From: Candidatus Corynebacterium faecipullorum
GTDB taxonomy: Bacteria > Actinomycetota > Actinomycetes > Mycobacteriales > Mycobacteriaceae
Direction: 5' to 3'
NCBI GenBank assembly: GCA_019114925.1
Contig: DXEO01000064.1
Coordinates: forward strand, 1-13,336
Length of the DNA stretch: 13,336 nucleotides
Of the stretch, positions 6,939-13,270 are shown in pieces; the first letter of the stretch is position 1, and the number at the start of each line of letters is the position of its first letter. A model generated the notes under the pieces. The model was not told where the DNA came from. It ran no database searches and worked only from the letters and a program-made list of their open reading frames with translations. The translations under genes were made by a program, and so were the position numbers.

Positions 6939-7382
6939 ATGGTGCGGCGCCGGGTGCGTCAGCTGCTCCTGGTGTTGTATGTCGCAGCACTGGTGGGCAT
7001 AGCGGGGATGGTCATCGGTCCTTTTCTCAATGACCGCACCATCGCCGCCAACCCCGGGCGCGCCCTGGCCACGGTGACGGATGTCGGCACCTTGCGTACC
7101 TTCGTGGATTTCCAGGACTCCGAGGGTATCTATCACACCCCGCCCACTGGCCTGCTTTATCCCACCGGGCTAGGAGAAGGCCAGCAGGTTTGGGTGCTCT
7201 ACGCCAAGAACAACCCGGACCTGGTCAAGGTAGAAGGCCGAGAATGGACGCTATCGATCATTCCGGCCCTGTCCTCTGCGGCCGTGGCTACCCTGATCGC
7301 CGGTGCGTTGTGGTGGGCAAGCGGGAAAATTAACCGGAATTTAGCGCGTGCTTTACCAGCTGAGCACCCGGGAAAGGAATGA
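6939..7382 (+). CDS. DUF3592-like two-helix membrane protein (Rv0556-type), unknown function
   Basis: 147 residues. A basic N-terminus (MVRRRVRQ) is followed by membrane segment 1 (about 9-30), an external domain of roughly 70 residues, and membrane segment 2 (about 105-127) with a basic cytoplasmic tail. The middle contains GLLYPTGLGEGQQVWVLYAKNNPDLVKVEGR (residues 71-101 only in part quoted: GLLYPTGLGEGQ, WVLYAKNNPDLV), which resembles DUF3592 proteins and, by gene order, the M. tuberculosis protein between menD and mgtA. The ATG directly follows the menD stop codon, and its TGA overlaps the mgtA start as ATGA. GGTGG about 8 bases before the ATG can act as ribosome binding site. The biochemical role is unknown; conserved placement suggests an envelope or quinone-linked accessory job, which is inference. 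Confidence 0.82.
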   Translation: MVRRRVRQLLLVLYVAALVGIAGMVIGPFLNDRTIAANPGRALATVTDVGTLRTFVDFQDSEGIYHTPPTGLLYPTGLGEGQQVWVLYAKNNPDLVKVEGREWTLSIIPALSSAAVATLIAGALWWASGKINRNLARALPAEHPGKE

Positions 7383-8590
7383 TGGGGCGCATGCGTGTAG
7401 CCATCGTTGCGGAATCCTTCTTGCCTAACGTCAACGGAGTGACCAACTCCGTGCTGCGTGTCCTCGAACACCTCCACGAGCACGGCCATGAGGCCATCGT
7501 CATCGCCCCCGGCGCCCGGGATGGGCAGGAGGAGATCCCCGATTACCTTGGCTTCACCATCGTGCGCGTGCCCACCGTGCGGGTGCCGCTGGTGGATTCG
7601 CTCCCGGTCGGTGTACCCACCTCCGCTGTGGATGAGGCGCTCCGCGAGTTCAAGCCGGACATCATCCACCTAGCCAGCCCCTTCGTCCTCGGGGCCGCGG
7701 GGGCATTCTCTGCACGGCAGCTACGCATTCCGGCAGTGGCGCTGTACCAGACGGACGTCGCGGGCTTTGCCACCAAGTACCACGCCTCCGCGCTGGCTTA
7801 TGGGGTGTGGGAGTGGCTGCGCACCATCCACAATGCGTGCCAGATGACTCTCGCGCCGTCCTCGCTGACCATCACCGACTTGGAGAAGCACCACATCAAG
7901 AATGTGCGCCACTGGGGCCGCGGCGTGGATTCGGAGCGCTTCCACCCCTCGAAGCGCTCGGCCGCACTGCGCCGCGAGTGGGATCCCACAGGAAGCAAGA
8001 AGATCGTCGGCTTCGTCGGCCGTCTGGCCGCGGAGAAGGGCGTGCACCGCCTGTCGGCCCTTAACGGTCGCGAAGATATTCAGCTCGTCATTGTTGGCGA
8101 TGGCCCGGAGCGCCCGCTGCTGGAGGCCCAGCTGCCGGGTGCGGTCTTTACCGGGGCGCTGGGCGGCGAGGAGCTCGCGGCGGCCTATGCCTCCCTCGAC
8201 ATCTTCGTGCACGCGGGCGAGTTCGAGACTTTCTGCCAGGCCATCCAGGAGGCGCAGGCCTCGGGCGTGCCCACCATCGGCCCGCGCGCGGGTGGCCCGG
8301 TGGATCTCATTGTGGAGGGCTACAACGGGCTGCTTCTCGATGTCCCCACGTTCGTCGAGGACCTCCCTAATGCCGTCGACGCGCTGCTCAACCCGGAGAT
8401 CCACGAGGAACTGCGGGAGAACGCCCGGAAGTCGATTGCCTCCAAGACTTGGCCGGCTCTCTGCGAGCAGCTGCTGGGCTACTACGAGGAAGTTCTGGAG
8501 GGTGTTCGCGAGGTGCCGCTGACCATTCTGGGCCAGCGCCCGGAGCTGCCGCGCTGGGCCGCTCGCGCCCTGGGAGCGCGCGTCGCCTAA
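7379..8590 (+). CDS. mgtA: GDP-mannose-dependent alpha-mannosyltransferase MgtA (GT4)
   Basis: GT-B fold, family GT4 enzyme at the cytoplasmic membrane face. In C. glutamicum the homologue (NCgl0452) adds mannose from GDP-mannose to a glucuronosyl diacylglycerol, feeding lipomannan-like glycolipids; the M. tuberculosis homologue was first called PimB. Of 403 residues, the N-terminal domain begins VAIVAESFLPNVNG (7-20), with LYQTDVAGFA (122-131) in the acceptor region. The donor domain shows GRGVDSERFHP (180-190), FVGRLAAEKG (212-221) with R215 and K220, VIVGDGPER (237-245) and the EX7E motif E283...E291. The start at 7379 overlaps the upstream stop as ATGA and resembles the short N-terminal lead of the mycobacterial protein; ATG 7382 and 7391 are alternatives, since AAAGGA (7373-7378) sits too close to 7379. 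Family certain, acceptor from homology. Confidence 0.9.
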   Translation: MMGRMRVAIVAESFLPNVNGVTNSVLRVLEHLHEHGHEAIVIAPGARDGQEEIPDYLGFTIVRVPTVRVPLVDSLPVGVPTSAVDEALREFKPDIIHLASPFVLGAAGAFSARQLRIPAVALYQTDVAGFATKYHASALAYGVWEWLRTIHNACQMTLAPSSLTITDLEKHHIKNVRHWGRGVDSERFHPSKRSAALRREWDPTGSKKIVGFVGRLAAEKGVHRLSALNGREDIQLVIVGDGPERPLLEAQLPGAVFTGALGGEELAAAYASLDIFVHAGEFETFCQAIQEAQASGVPTIGPRAGGPVDLIVEGYNGLLLDVPTFVEDLPNAVDALLNPEIHEELRENARKSIASKTWPALCEQLLGYYEEVLEGVREVPLTILGQRPELPRWAARALGARVA

Positions 8591-8593
8591 ACT
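8588..8593 (+). promoter_or_regulatory. -10 element of menG, sharing bases with the mgtA stop codon
   Basis: TAAACT starts with the TAA stop codon of mgtA (8588-8590) and ends 8 bases before the GTG start of menG at 8602. No Shine-Dalgarno is visible in the 11-base gap. This predicts an internal promoter and a leaderless menG mRNA. Confidence 0.45.
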
Positions 8594-8601
8594 AGGCGCT
8601 T

Positions 8602-9291
8602 GTGTCTAAGGCAGATCTGGAGAAGAAGCCCTTCGATGTCGCGCGCATGTTTGACGCGGTGGGCAAGAAATACGACATCACCAACACGGTGCTGTCCTTT
8701 GGTCAGGACGCACGCTGGCGCCGCCTGACCCGCGAGCGGCTCAACCTGCAGCCGGGGGAGAAGGTCCTCGACTTGGCTGCCGGAACGGCCGTCTCGACGG
8801 AGGAGCTGTCCAAGTCCGGCGCGTGGTGCGTGGCCTGTGACTTTTCCCTCGGCATGCTTGCAGCTGGCGCGGAGCGCGATGTTCCCAAGGTAGCCGGCGA
8901 TGGAATGCGCCTGCCTTTTGCGGATAACACCTTTGATGCGGTGACCATCTCCTACGGTCTGCGCAATATCCACGACTTCGAGCTGGGCCTGCGGGAGATG
9001 GCGCGCGTGACCAAACCCGGCGGGCGCCTAGCGGTGGCGGAGTTTTCCAAACCGGTCATCCCGGTCTTTGGCACCGTCTACAAGGAATACCTGACCCGCC
9101 TGCTGCCGCCGATTGCCAAGGTGGTCTCCTCCAACCCGGAGGCCTATATCTACCTAGCAGAATCCATCCGCGCGTGGCCGGAGCAGCACGAGCTGGCCGC
9201 CGCTATTAACCGCAACGGCTGGGAGCAAGCAGGCTGGCGCAACCTGACCTTCGGCATCGTGGCGCTGCACTCCGCTGTGAAGCCCGCTTAA
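8602..9291 (+). CDS. menG: demethylmenaquinone methyltransferase MenG (UbiE family)
   Basis: SAM-dependent C-methyltransferase that converts demethylmenaquinone to menaquinone, the last ring modification. 229 residues, normal length. Visible motifs: FDAVGKKYD (17-25) typical of UbiE, SAM-binding motif I VLDLAAGTA (55-63), acidic motif II at CD (79-80), DGMRLPFADNTFD (100-112), the YGLRNIHD signature (118-125) and RVTKPGGRLAVAEFSKP (135-151). The start is GTG at 8602, preceded by no ribosome binding site but by TAAACT 8 bases upstream. It lies 11 bases after mgtA and is the last gene of the plus-strand cluster; a hairpin beginning about 20 bases after the stop closes the unit against convergent menJ. 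UbiE in quinone-dual bacteria also methylates ubiquinone precursors; with menaquinone as sole quinone in this group, the Men role is the sensible call. Confidence 0.93.
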   Translation: MSKADLEKKPFDVARMFDAVGKKYDITNTVLSFGQDARWRRLTRERLNLQPGEKVLDLAAGTAVSTEELSKSGAWCVACDFSLGMLAAGAERDVPKVAGDGMRLPFADNTFDAVTISYGLRNIHDFELGLREMARVTKPGGRLAVAEFSKPVIPVFGTVYKEYLTRLLPPIAKVVSSNPEAYIYLAESIRAWPEQHELAAAINRNGWEQAGWRNLTFGIVALHSAVKPA

Positions 9292-9300
9292 GGGCGCCGA

Positions 9301-9333
9301 AGGCCTAAAGGCCTAAGACCCAAAGGGCTTAGG
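9301..9333. terminator. bidirectional hairpin between menG and menJ
   Basis: The strongest stem is CCTAAG-a-CCC / GGG-CTTAGG (9312-9333) with an AAA loop and one bulged A. The AGGCCT units at 9301-9306 and 9309-9314 allow a competing GGCC-TAAA-GGCC stem. The right arm contains the menJ stop codon (complement of 9329-9331), so the hairpin serves both convergent genes. There is no long T-tract on either side. Confidence 0.5.
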
Positions 9334-10555
9334 ACCAAAGGGGAGTATCGCGCCGCAGCGCGGAGACCGCCCCGCCGGCCAGCCGCCAGGCGCGGGCAAG
9401 CAGATCCTTGTCCTCATCGGTGATGAGATTGCCCATGAGGCGTGCCGCGGCCGGCATGAGCATGCGGCCCACCGGCCCGCGCATGGCTACAGGTCCGGCT
9501 AACGGCAAGAATTGTGGGTAGGTCAGCAGGCGTGCTGCGGTGCGGGCGAGTAGGAAGGCCTCGCCATATTCGGCGCGCAGGCGCTCTGGCCACGCCAAGG
9601 TGAGGTCCTTGGTGCCGAGCATCTCCACGGCGAGTGCTGCCGTTTCCAGGCCATAGTCGATGCCCTCGCCGTTGAGCGGGTTAACGCAAGCCGCGGCGTC
9701 ACCGATGAGCATCCAATTGGCGCCGGCAACTCCAGAGACCGCACCACCCATGGGCAGCATCGCCGAGGTGACGTTGCGCAGCTCACCCAAGCCCCACTCC
9801 GCACGCTGCTGCTCAGCATAGAAATCCAGCGCTTTCTTCGTGTTGAGGCGGGCCGGGCGGGCGGCCGTAGAGAGCGCGCCCAAGCCGATGTTGACTCCTT
9901 GTCCTAGCGGGAAAATCCAGCCATAGCCTGGCTGCACTACGCCCTCGGGGTCCTTGAGCTCGACGTGGGAGTGCATCCACTCCTCGCCGTCCTGTGGGGA
10001 ATCGGCATAGGCGCGCGCGGCGATGCCATAGACCTCCTCGCGGTGCCAGGTGCGGCCCAGCTGTTTGCCAAAGGTTGAGCGCACACCGTCGGCCACGATA
10101 ACCCACCGCGCGCGCACGCGGCGCTTGCCGACGGCGAACTCCACCAGCCGGTTGCCCTCCAGCTGCGGGGCCGTTGCCGGCCCGGTGAGAAGTTGCGCGC
10201 CGGCTGCCTGCGCGGCCTCAACCAGAAGCGCGTCGAATTCGAAGCGTGGCAAGGCCGTGCCTTCGTGCGAGGGGTAGGTTTCAGGCCACGGGGCGGTCAC
10301 GGTACCGCCGAAGCCGTGCAGTTTGAGACCGCGGTTGCGGTAGGAGGCGTTGACCTCGATGCCGAGGAGCTCTAACTGGTGCATGGCCCGCGGGGTCAGG
10401 CCATCGCCGCAGGTCTTGTCGCGGGGGAAGGGGGAGGCGTCGACAAGCAGCGTCTCGTGGCCGGCGCGTGCGGCGTGGATAGCGGCGGCAGCGCCGGCGG
10501 GCCCGGCGCCTACGATGGCGATGTCAACAAGGGTGGAATCGATCTGCTCCGACAT
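9329..10555 (-). CDS. menJ: menaquinone reductase MenJ (FAD-dependent, geranylgeranyl reductase family)
   Basis: FAD-dependent oxidoreductase; the M. tuberculosis homologue Rv0561c reduces a side-chain double bond of MK-9 to give MK-9(II-H2). From ATG 10555 it has 408 residues. The Rossmann nucleotide motif is VGAGPAG (15-21), followed by the family's PRDKTCGDGLTPRA (44-57, with CGDG 49-52), VADGVRS (about 154-160), PGYGWIFPLG (about 209-218) and the FAD-binding LIGDAAACVNPLNGEG (283-298). The frame is open to 10609, adding 18 residues, but the shorter start fits the family N-terminus; an AATGAT hexamer ends 7 bases upstream, compatible with leaderless initiation. Its stop lies inside the hairpin shared with menG. 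It is divergent from the polyprenyl synthase, across about 105 bp. The dihydro-menaquinone role rests on homology. Confidence 0.9.
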   Translation of the reverse strand: MSEQIDSTLVDIAIVGAGPAGAAAAIHAARAGHETLLVDASPFPRDKTCGDGLTPRAMHQLELLGIEVNASYRNRGLKLHGFGGTVTAPWPETYPSHEGTALPRFEFDALLVEAAQAAGAQLLTGPATAPQLEGNRLVEFAVGKRRVRARWVIVADGVRSTFGKQLGRTWHREEVYGIAARAYADSPQDGEEWMHSHVELKDPEGVVQPGYGWIFPLGQGVNIGLGALSTAARPARLNTKKALDFYAEQQRAEWGLGELRNVTSAMLPMGGAVSGVAGANWMLIGDAAACVNPLNGEGIDYGLETAALAVEMLGTKDLTLAWPERLRAEYGEAFLLARTAARLLTYPQFLPLAGPVAMRGPVGRMLMPAAARLMGNLITDEDKDLLARAWRLAGGAVSALRRDTPLWS

Positions 10556-10629
10556 GGGGACTATCATTGCACGGGATAGTGGCCACAAGTGTGTTGAGGG
10601 CCGTGCCATGGGCTACGGTAAGTAAACAC

Positions 10630-10651
10630 TAGGATTTTTGAGCTTAAAGGA
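10630..10651 (+). promoter_or_regulatory. promoter -10 and ribosome binding site of the polyprenyl synthase gene
   Basis: TAGGAT (10630-10635) is a good -10 candidate, with TACGGT at 10614-10619 as an alternative. AAAGGA (10646-10651) lies 9 bases before ATG 10661. Unlike several neighbours, this gene therefore has a conventional short leader with a Shine-Dalgarno. Confidence 0.4.
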
Positions 10652-10660
10652 ACACGTTTA

Positions 10661-11665
10661 ATGTCACACGGCCAAACTCACGCCAAGCACGTGGACTTGG
10701 GGGATGCGCAGCTCACCGAGCGTATCAACGCCGGGATGGCTGCTGTAGAGGGCCTGCTGAATACGGAGCTCGACCGCGGGCAGGACTTCATCAAGGACAA
10801 GGTGCGCCACCTCTCCCTGGCAGGTGGCAAGCGTTTTCGCCCGATGATGGCTTTGCTGGCTTCCGAGTTCGGTGAACGCTCACAGTCCCCCGAGGTAGTG
10901 AAGGCGGCGACCGTGGTGGAAATGGTCCACGTAGCCACGCTCTACCACGACGATGTCATGGATGAGGCGGAGCGCCGCCGCGGCGTGGATTCCGCCAACT
11001 TCCGGTGGACCAACTCGGTGGCCATTCTGGCGGGCGATGCGCTGCTCGCGCACGCCTCGCGGCTGATGAGCCAGCTGGACACCCACACGGTGGAGCATTT
11101 CGCGGAGACCTTCGAGGAGCTCGTCACCGGCCAGATGCGGGAAACCATTGGTGCGGGCGAAGCCAATGCCGTGGAGCATTACACGGCGGTCATCCGGGAA
11201 AAGACCGCGGTGCTGATTGCCTCCGCCGGCTACCTGGGTGCTTACCACGCGGGTGCGGGCCCGGAGCAGTGTGAGGCGCTGCGTCAAATCGGTGCGGCCG
11301 TAGGCATGATCTTCCAGATCGTCGACGATATCATCGATATCTTCTCCGACTCCGAAGAATCCGGGAAGACCCCGGGCACGGATCTGCGCGAGGGTGTGTT
11401 CACCTTGCCGGTGCTCTATGCCTTGGAGGAGGAAGGTGAGGTCGGCGATGAGTTGCGCGCACTCCTGACGGGCCCTCTTGAGGATGACGCCTCCGTGCAG
11501 CGCGCCATCGAGCTGCTGTGGCAGTCGGGTGGCCGCGATAAGGCGCTGGCCGACGTCAACGCCTACCTCCGCGTGGTGGAAGACCAGCTATCGCTGCTGC
11601 CGGAGTGCACGGCTAGTGAAGCACTACGTCAGCTGGCGGACTACACCGTTCAGCGCGTGGGTTAA
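10661..11665 (+). CDS. long-chain polyprenyl diphosphate synthase for the menaquinone side chain (GrcC1/IspB type)
   Basis: Trans-prenyl transferase that extends an allylic diphosphate with isopentenyl diphosphate units to make the menaquinone tail. 334 residues, usual length. Visible: GGKRFRP (55-61), first Asp-rich motif HDDVMDEAERRR (96-107, D97, D98, D101), FRWTNSVAILAGD (114-126), GQM (157-159), K181 and T182, and the second motif DDIID (222-226) followed by the lysine of GKTPGTD. The residues four and five positions before the first Asp-rich motif are small (A92, T93), as expected for enzymes that make long rather than farnesyl or geranylgeranyl chains. Corynebacteria usually carry MK-8(H2) and MK-9(H2), so an octa- or nonaprenyl product is likely but cannot be read directly. 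It faces away from menJ, and its position matches grcC1/ispB in relatives. Confidence 0.9.
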   Translation: MSHGQTHAKHVDLGDAQLTERINAGMAAVEGLLNTELDRGQDFIKDKVRHLSLAGGKRFRPMMALLASEFGERSQSPEVVKAATVVEMVHVATLYHDDVMDEAERRRGVDSANFRWTNSVAILAGDALLAHASRLMSQLDTHTVEHFAETFEELVTGQMRETIGAGEANAVEHYTAVIREKTAVLIASAGYLGAYHAGAGPEQCEALRQIGAAVGMIFQIVDDIIDIFSDSEESGKTPGTDLREGVFTLPVLYALEEEGEVGDELRALLTGPLEDDASVQRAIELLWQSGGRDKALADVNAYLRVVEDQLSLLPECTASEALRQLADYTVQRVG

Positions 11666-11671
11666 AATCCC

Positions 11672-11704
11672 CTCCTGCCTGGCGATTTGCATGTTAGGTG
11701 GGAG
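11672..11704 (+). terminator. possible terminator after the polyprenyl synthase gene
   Basis: CTCCTGCCT (11672-11680) can pair with AGGTGGGAG (11696-11704), giving a 9-bp stem with two G-U pairs and a 15-base loop, 6 bases after the stop codon. Only a weak TTC follows. The loop also contains the TTGCAT proposed as the tRNA-Tyr -35. Confidence 0.3.
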
Positions 11705-11717
11705 TTCATAGTAAAGT
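11687..11717 (+). promoter_or_regulatory. candidate promoter of tRNA-Tyr
   Basis: TTGCAT (11687-11692) as -35, with TAGTAA (11709-11714, 16-bp spacer) or TAAAGT (11712-11717, 19-bp spacer) as -10, upstream of the tRNA at 11742. It shares the 11-mer CTGGCGATTTG (11679-11689) with the region before tRNA-Thr. Confidence 0.3.
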
Positions 11718-11741
11718 ACATAACCGCACTCAAGAGTGCTT

Positions 11742-11823
11742 GCCAGGTTGCCCGAGCGGCCAAAGGGAGCGGACTGTAAATCCGCCGGCATTGCCTTCAG
11801 AAGTTCGAATCTTCTACCTGGCA
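11742..11823 (+). tRNA. tRNA-Tyr (anticodon GTA)
   Basis: The acceptor stem GCCAGGT (11742-11748) pairs perfectly with ACCTGGC (11816-11822), with discriminator A at 11823. The anticodon stem GCGGA/TCCGC encloses loop CTGTAAA with anticodon GTA at 11776-11778. A long variable arm, typical of bacterial tRNA-Tyr, and the T loop TTCGAAT are present. CCA is not encoded. The total of 82 bases fits a class II tRNA. Confidence 0.97.
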
Positions 11824-11830
11824 CAAAATC

Positions 11831-11865
11831 AATCCCGCAGACACATCACATGCGTCTGCGGGATT
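11831..11865. terminator. strong bidirectional hairpin between tRNA-Tyr and the GST-family gene
   Basis: Perfect 12-bp stem: AATCCCGCAGAC (11831-11842) pairs with GTCTGCGGGATT (11854-11865) around an 11-base loop. On the plus strand it begins 8 bases after the tRNA and is followed by CTTCG. On the minus strand it is followed by GATTTTG, a better T-run, so it can also stop transcription of the GST-family gene before it runs antisense through the tRNA. Confidence 0.8.
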
Positions 11866-11903
11866 CTTCGATCGCGGGGGCGGCCCGGCGGGGTTAAGGG
11901 TGG

Positions 11904-13025
11904 CTAATCCAAGCTGAACAGCTTTCGCTGGAAGTCCGTGGGGTTCTTCAACCGCTCAGCCTTAGGAAGTGGCCCCGGTAGGGTAGTGCCTTCGGCGAAG
12001 GGAGCGCCCGGCAGGTGATCGCGTCCGTGGGGCTGTGCCAAGCCGGACAGATCCGGACCGGCAGGTACCACTTGAGCGGGATTAATTTCGCGGTGGACGA
12101 TGTAGTAGTGCTGCTTGATCTCGGTGAAGTCGGTGGTATCGCCGAAGCCGGGGAGTTGGAATAGCTCGCGCAAGTAGCCATAAACGTTCGGCATCTCGCT
12201 GATTTTGTTCCGGTTGCACTTGAAATGGCCGTGGTAGACAGCGTCAAAGCGGATCAAGGTGGTGTATGCCCGGATATCGGTCTCCGTGATGTGCTCGCCC
12301 ATGATGAACCGGCGGTGGGCTAGCCGCTCCTCCAGCCAATCGAGGACCTCAAAGACATCCGCATAGGCTTCCTCGTAGGCCACCTGAGATGCGGAGAATC
12401 CCGCGCGGTACACGCCGTTGTTGAGTTTCCTGAAGATGAAGTCGTTGATTTCTTCCATCTCCTGCTGCTGCTCAGACGGCGGCAGCAGGTTGGGTGCGCC
12501 TTCTCGCTGGAACTCGGTCCATTCCGTTTGAAAGTCCCGCACCATAGAACTGAAATCATTGGTGACGACCTTGCCGCTGGATTCTTCCACAATGGCTGGC
12601 ACCGTGATGCCCCGCGGGTACTCAGGGAAGCGCGCGAAATACGCATCCTGCAGACGGGGGATTTGGAGGACGGGGTCGAGCCCACCCGGGTCGAGATCGA
12701 AAGTCCAGGAGCGCTTGTCGTGGGTTGGGCCTGCCAAGCCTAAGGAGATGACATCCTCCAGTCCCAACAAACGCCGGACGATCACCGCGCGGTGCGCCCA
12801 TGGGCAAGCGCGCGCGGCGATCAGGCGGTAGCGGTGGGGTTGCACCGGCCAGTGCAGGGCTTCTCCACTGTCGTTATTGGCGGGCTGGGGCTCCTCGCTG
12901 GTGATGGAGGCGAGAATGCGATCGCCGATGTAGTTGGTATCCCGCTTGAATTCGCCATCCGTCGAGGCGTTCTGGGCGTCCCCGGCCCAGTCCTTCGATG
13001 GTTCTTTCTGGGTGCCAGTGGTCAT
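11904..13025 (-). CDS. glutathionyl-hydroquinone-reductase-type GST family protein (YqjG/ECM4-like)
   Basis: Cytosolic thiol-dependent reductase of the Xi-class GST family. In E. coli YqjG and fungal ECM4 the cysteine of CPWA removes glutathione from glutathionyl-hydroquinones. Here 373 residues from ATG 13025: N-terminal lead with DTNYIGDRI (29-37), catalytic CPWAHR (74-79), VIVRRLLGLEDV (81-92), cis-Pro TVPAIVE (141-147) with NDFSSM (156-161), then the all-helical C-terminal domain with ETDIRAYTTLIRFD (248-261), VYHGHFKCN (263-271) and INPAQVVPAGP (314-324). About 30 extra residues follow the usual end. The start is fixed by a strong GGGAGG four bases upstream; the longer open frame to 13094 has no such site. 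Actinobacteria of this group use mycothiol instead of glutathione, so the true thiol partner is probably mycothiol (inference). It is monocistronic, between two tRNA genes. Confidence 0.85.
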   Translation of the reverse strand: MTTGTQKEPSKDWAGDAQNASTDGEFKRDTNYIGDRILASITSEEPQPANNDSGEALHWPVQPHRYRLIAARACPWAHRAVIVRRLLGLEDVISLGLAGPTHDKRSWTFDLDPGGLDPVLQIPRLQDAYFARFPEYPRGITVPAIVEESSGKVVTNDFSSMVRDFQTEWTEFQREGAPNLLPPSEQQQEMEEINDFIFRKLNNGVYRAGFSASQVAYEEAYADVFEVLDWLEERLAHRRFIMGEHITETDIRAYTTLIRFDAVYHGHFKCNRNKISEMPNVYGYLRELFQLPGFGDTTDFTEIKQHYYIVHREINPAQVVPAGPDLSGLAQPHGRDHLPGAPFAEGTTLPGPLPKAERLKNPTDFQRKLFSLD

Positions 13026-13029
13026 GTTT

Positions 13030-13035
13030 CCTCCC
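13030..13035 (-). promoter_or_regulatory. ribosome binding site of the GST-family gene
   Basis: GGGAGG on the minus strand, 4 bases before ATG 13025. It is the strongest Shine-Dalgarno in the window and decides the start in favour of 13025 over the upstream ATG at 13094. Confidence 0.75.
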
Positions 13036-13063
13036 TGTAGTCGACAAAGTATTTGATACGTCA

Positions 13064-13094
13064 ACAATAGCTGGTTTCGGCACGCAGGTGGCAA
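13064..13094 (-). promoter_or_regulatory. candidate promoter of the GST-family gene
   Basis: On the minus strand TTGCCA (13094-13089, 5 of 6 bases of a sigma-70 -35) and TATTGT (13069-13064) are separated by 19 bp. Transcription would start near 13057, leaving a leader of about 30 bases with the Shine-Dalgarno. A second TTGACG lies just downstream (about 13063-13058). The short inverted repeat GTAT-TTG-ATAC in the leader could be an operator but is too short to call. No SigH-type GGAA...GTT pair was found. Confidence 0.35.
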
Positions 13095-13185
13095 GAGCTG
13101 AATTGTCGCGAGTGTGACAAAGGGGTTGTTAGGGATGAATTGGCGTGTCTAAAAAGGTGTTAAAAACCAATGGTGTACTGGCGAT

Positions 13186-13215
13186 TTGTGTTGTTTAAGC
13201 GTTTCGGGTTAATCT
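13186..13215 (+). promoter_or_regulatory. candidate promoter of tRNA-Thr
   Basis: TTGTGT (13186-13191) and TAATCT (13210-13215) are 18 bp apart, about 55 bases before the tRNA. The -35 lies at the edge of the CTGGCGATTTG 11-mer (13178-13188) also found before tRNA-Tyr. The rest of the 13095-13270 intergenic stretch shows no gene. Confidence 0.3.
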
Positions 13216-13270
13216 TTTCAAGGCTTCAACGAGAGCACAGCGGAGATAATCCGTGACTCTAAGAGGCTGT

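Noticed and set aside
10556..10609. 18-residue extension of MenJ to ATG 10609
   Set aside because: The family begins shortly before the FAD motif, and no initiation signal supports the longer form. ATG 10567 is also possible but less favoured.
13045..13068. Short inverted repeats GTAT-TTG-ATAC and TTGA-TACG-TCAA before the GST-family gene as an operator
   Set aside because: Arms of four bases are too short to separate from chance.
13026..13094. N-terminal extension of the GST-family protein to ATG 13094
   Set aside because: It would cross the strong GGGAGG ribosome binding site and the promoter candidate, and the extra residues do not resemble the family.
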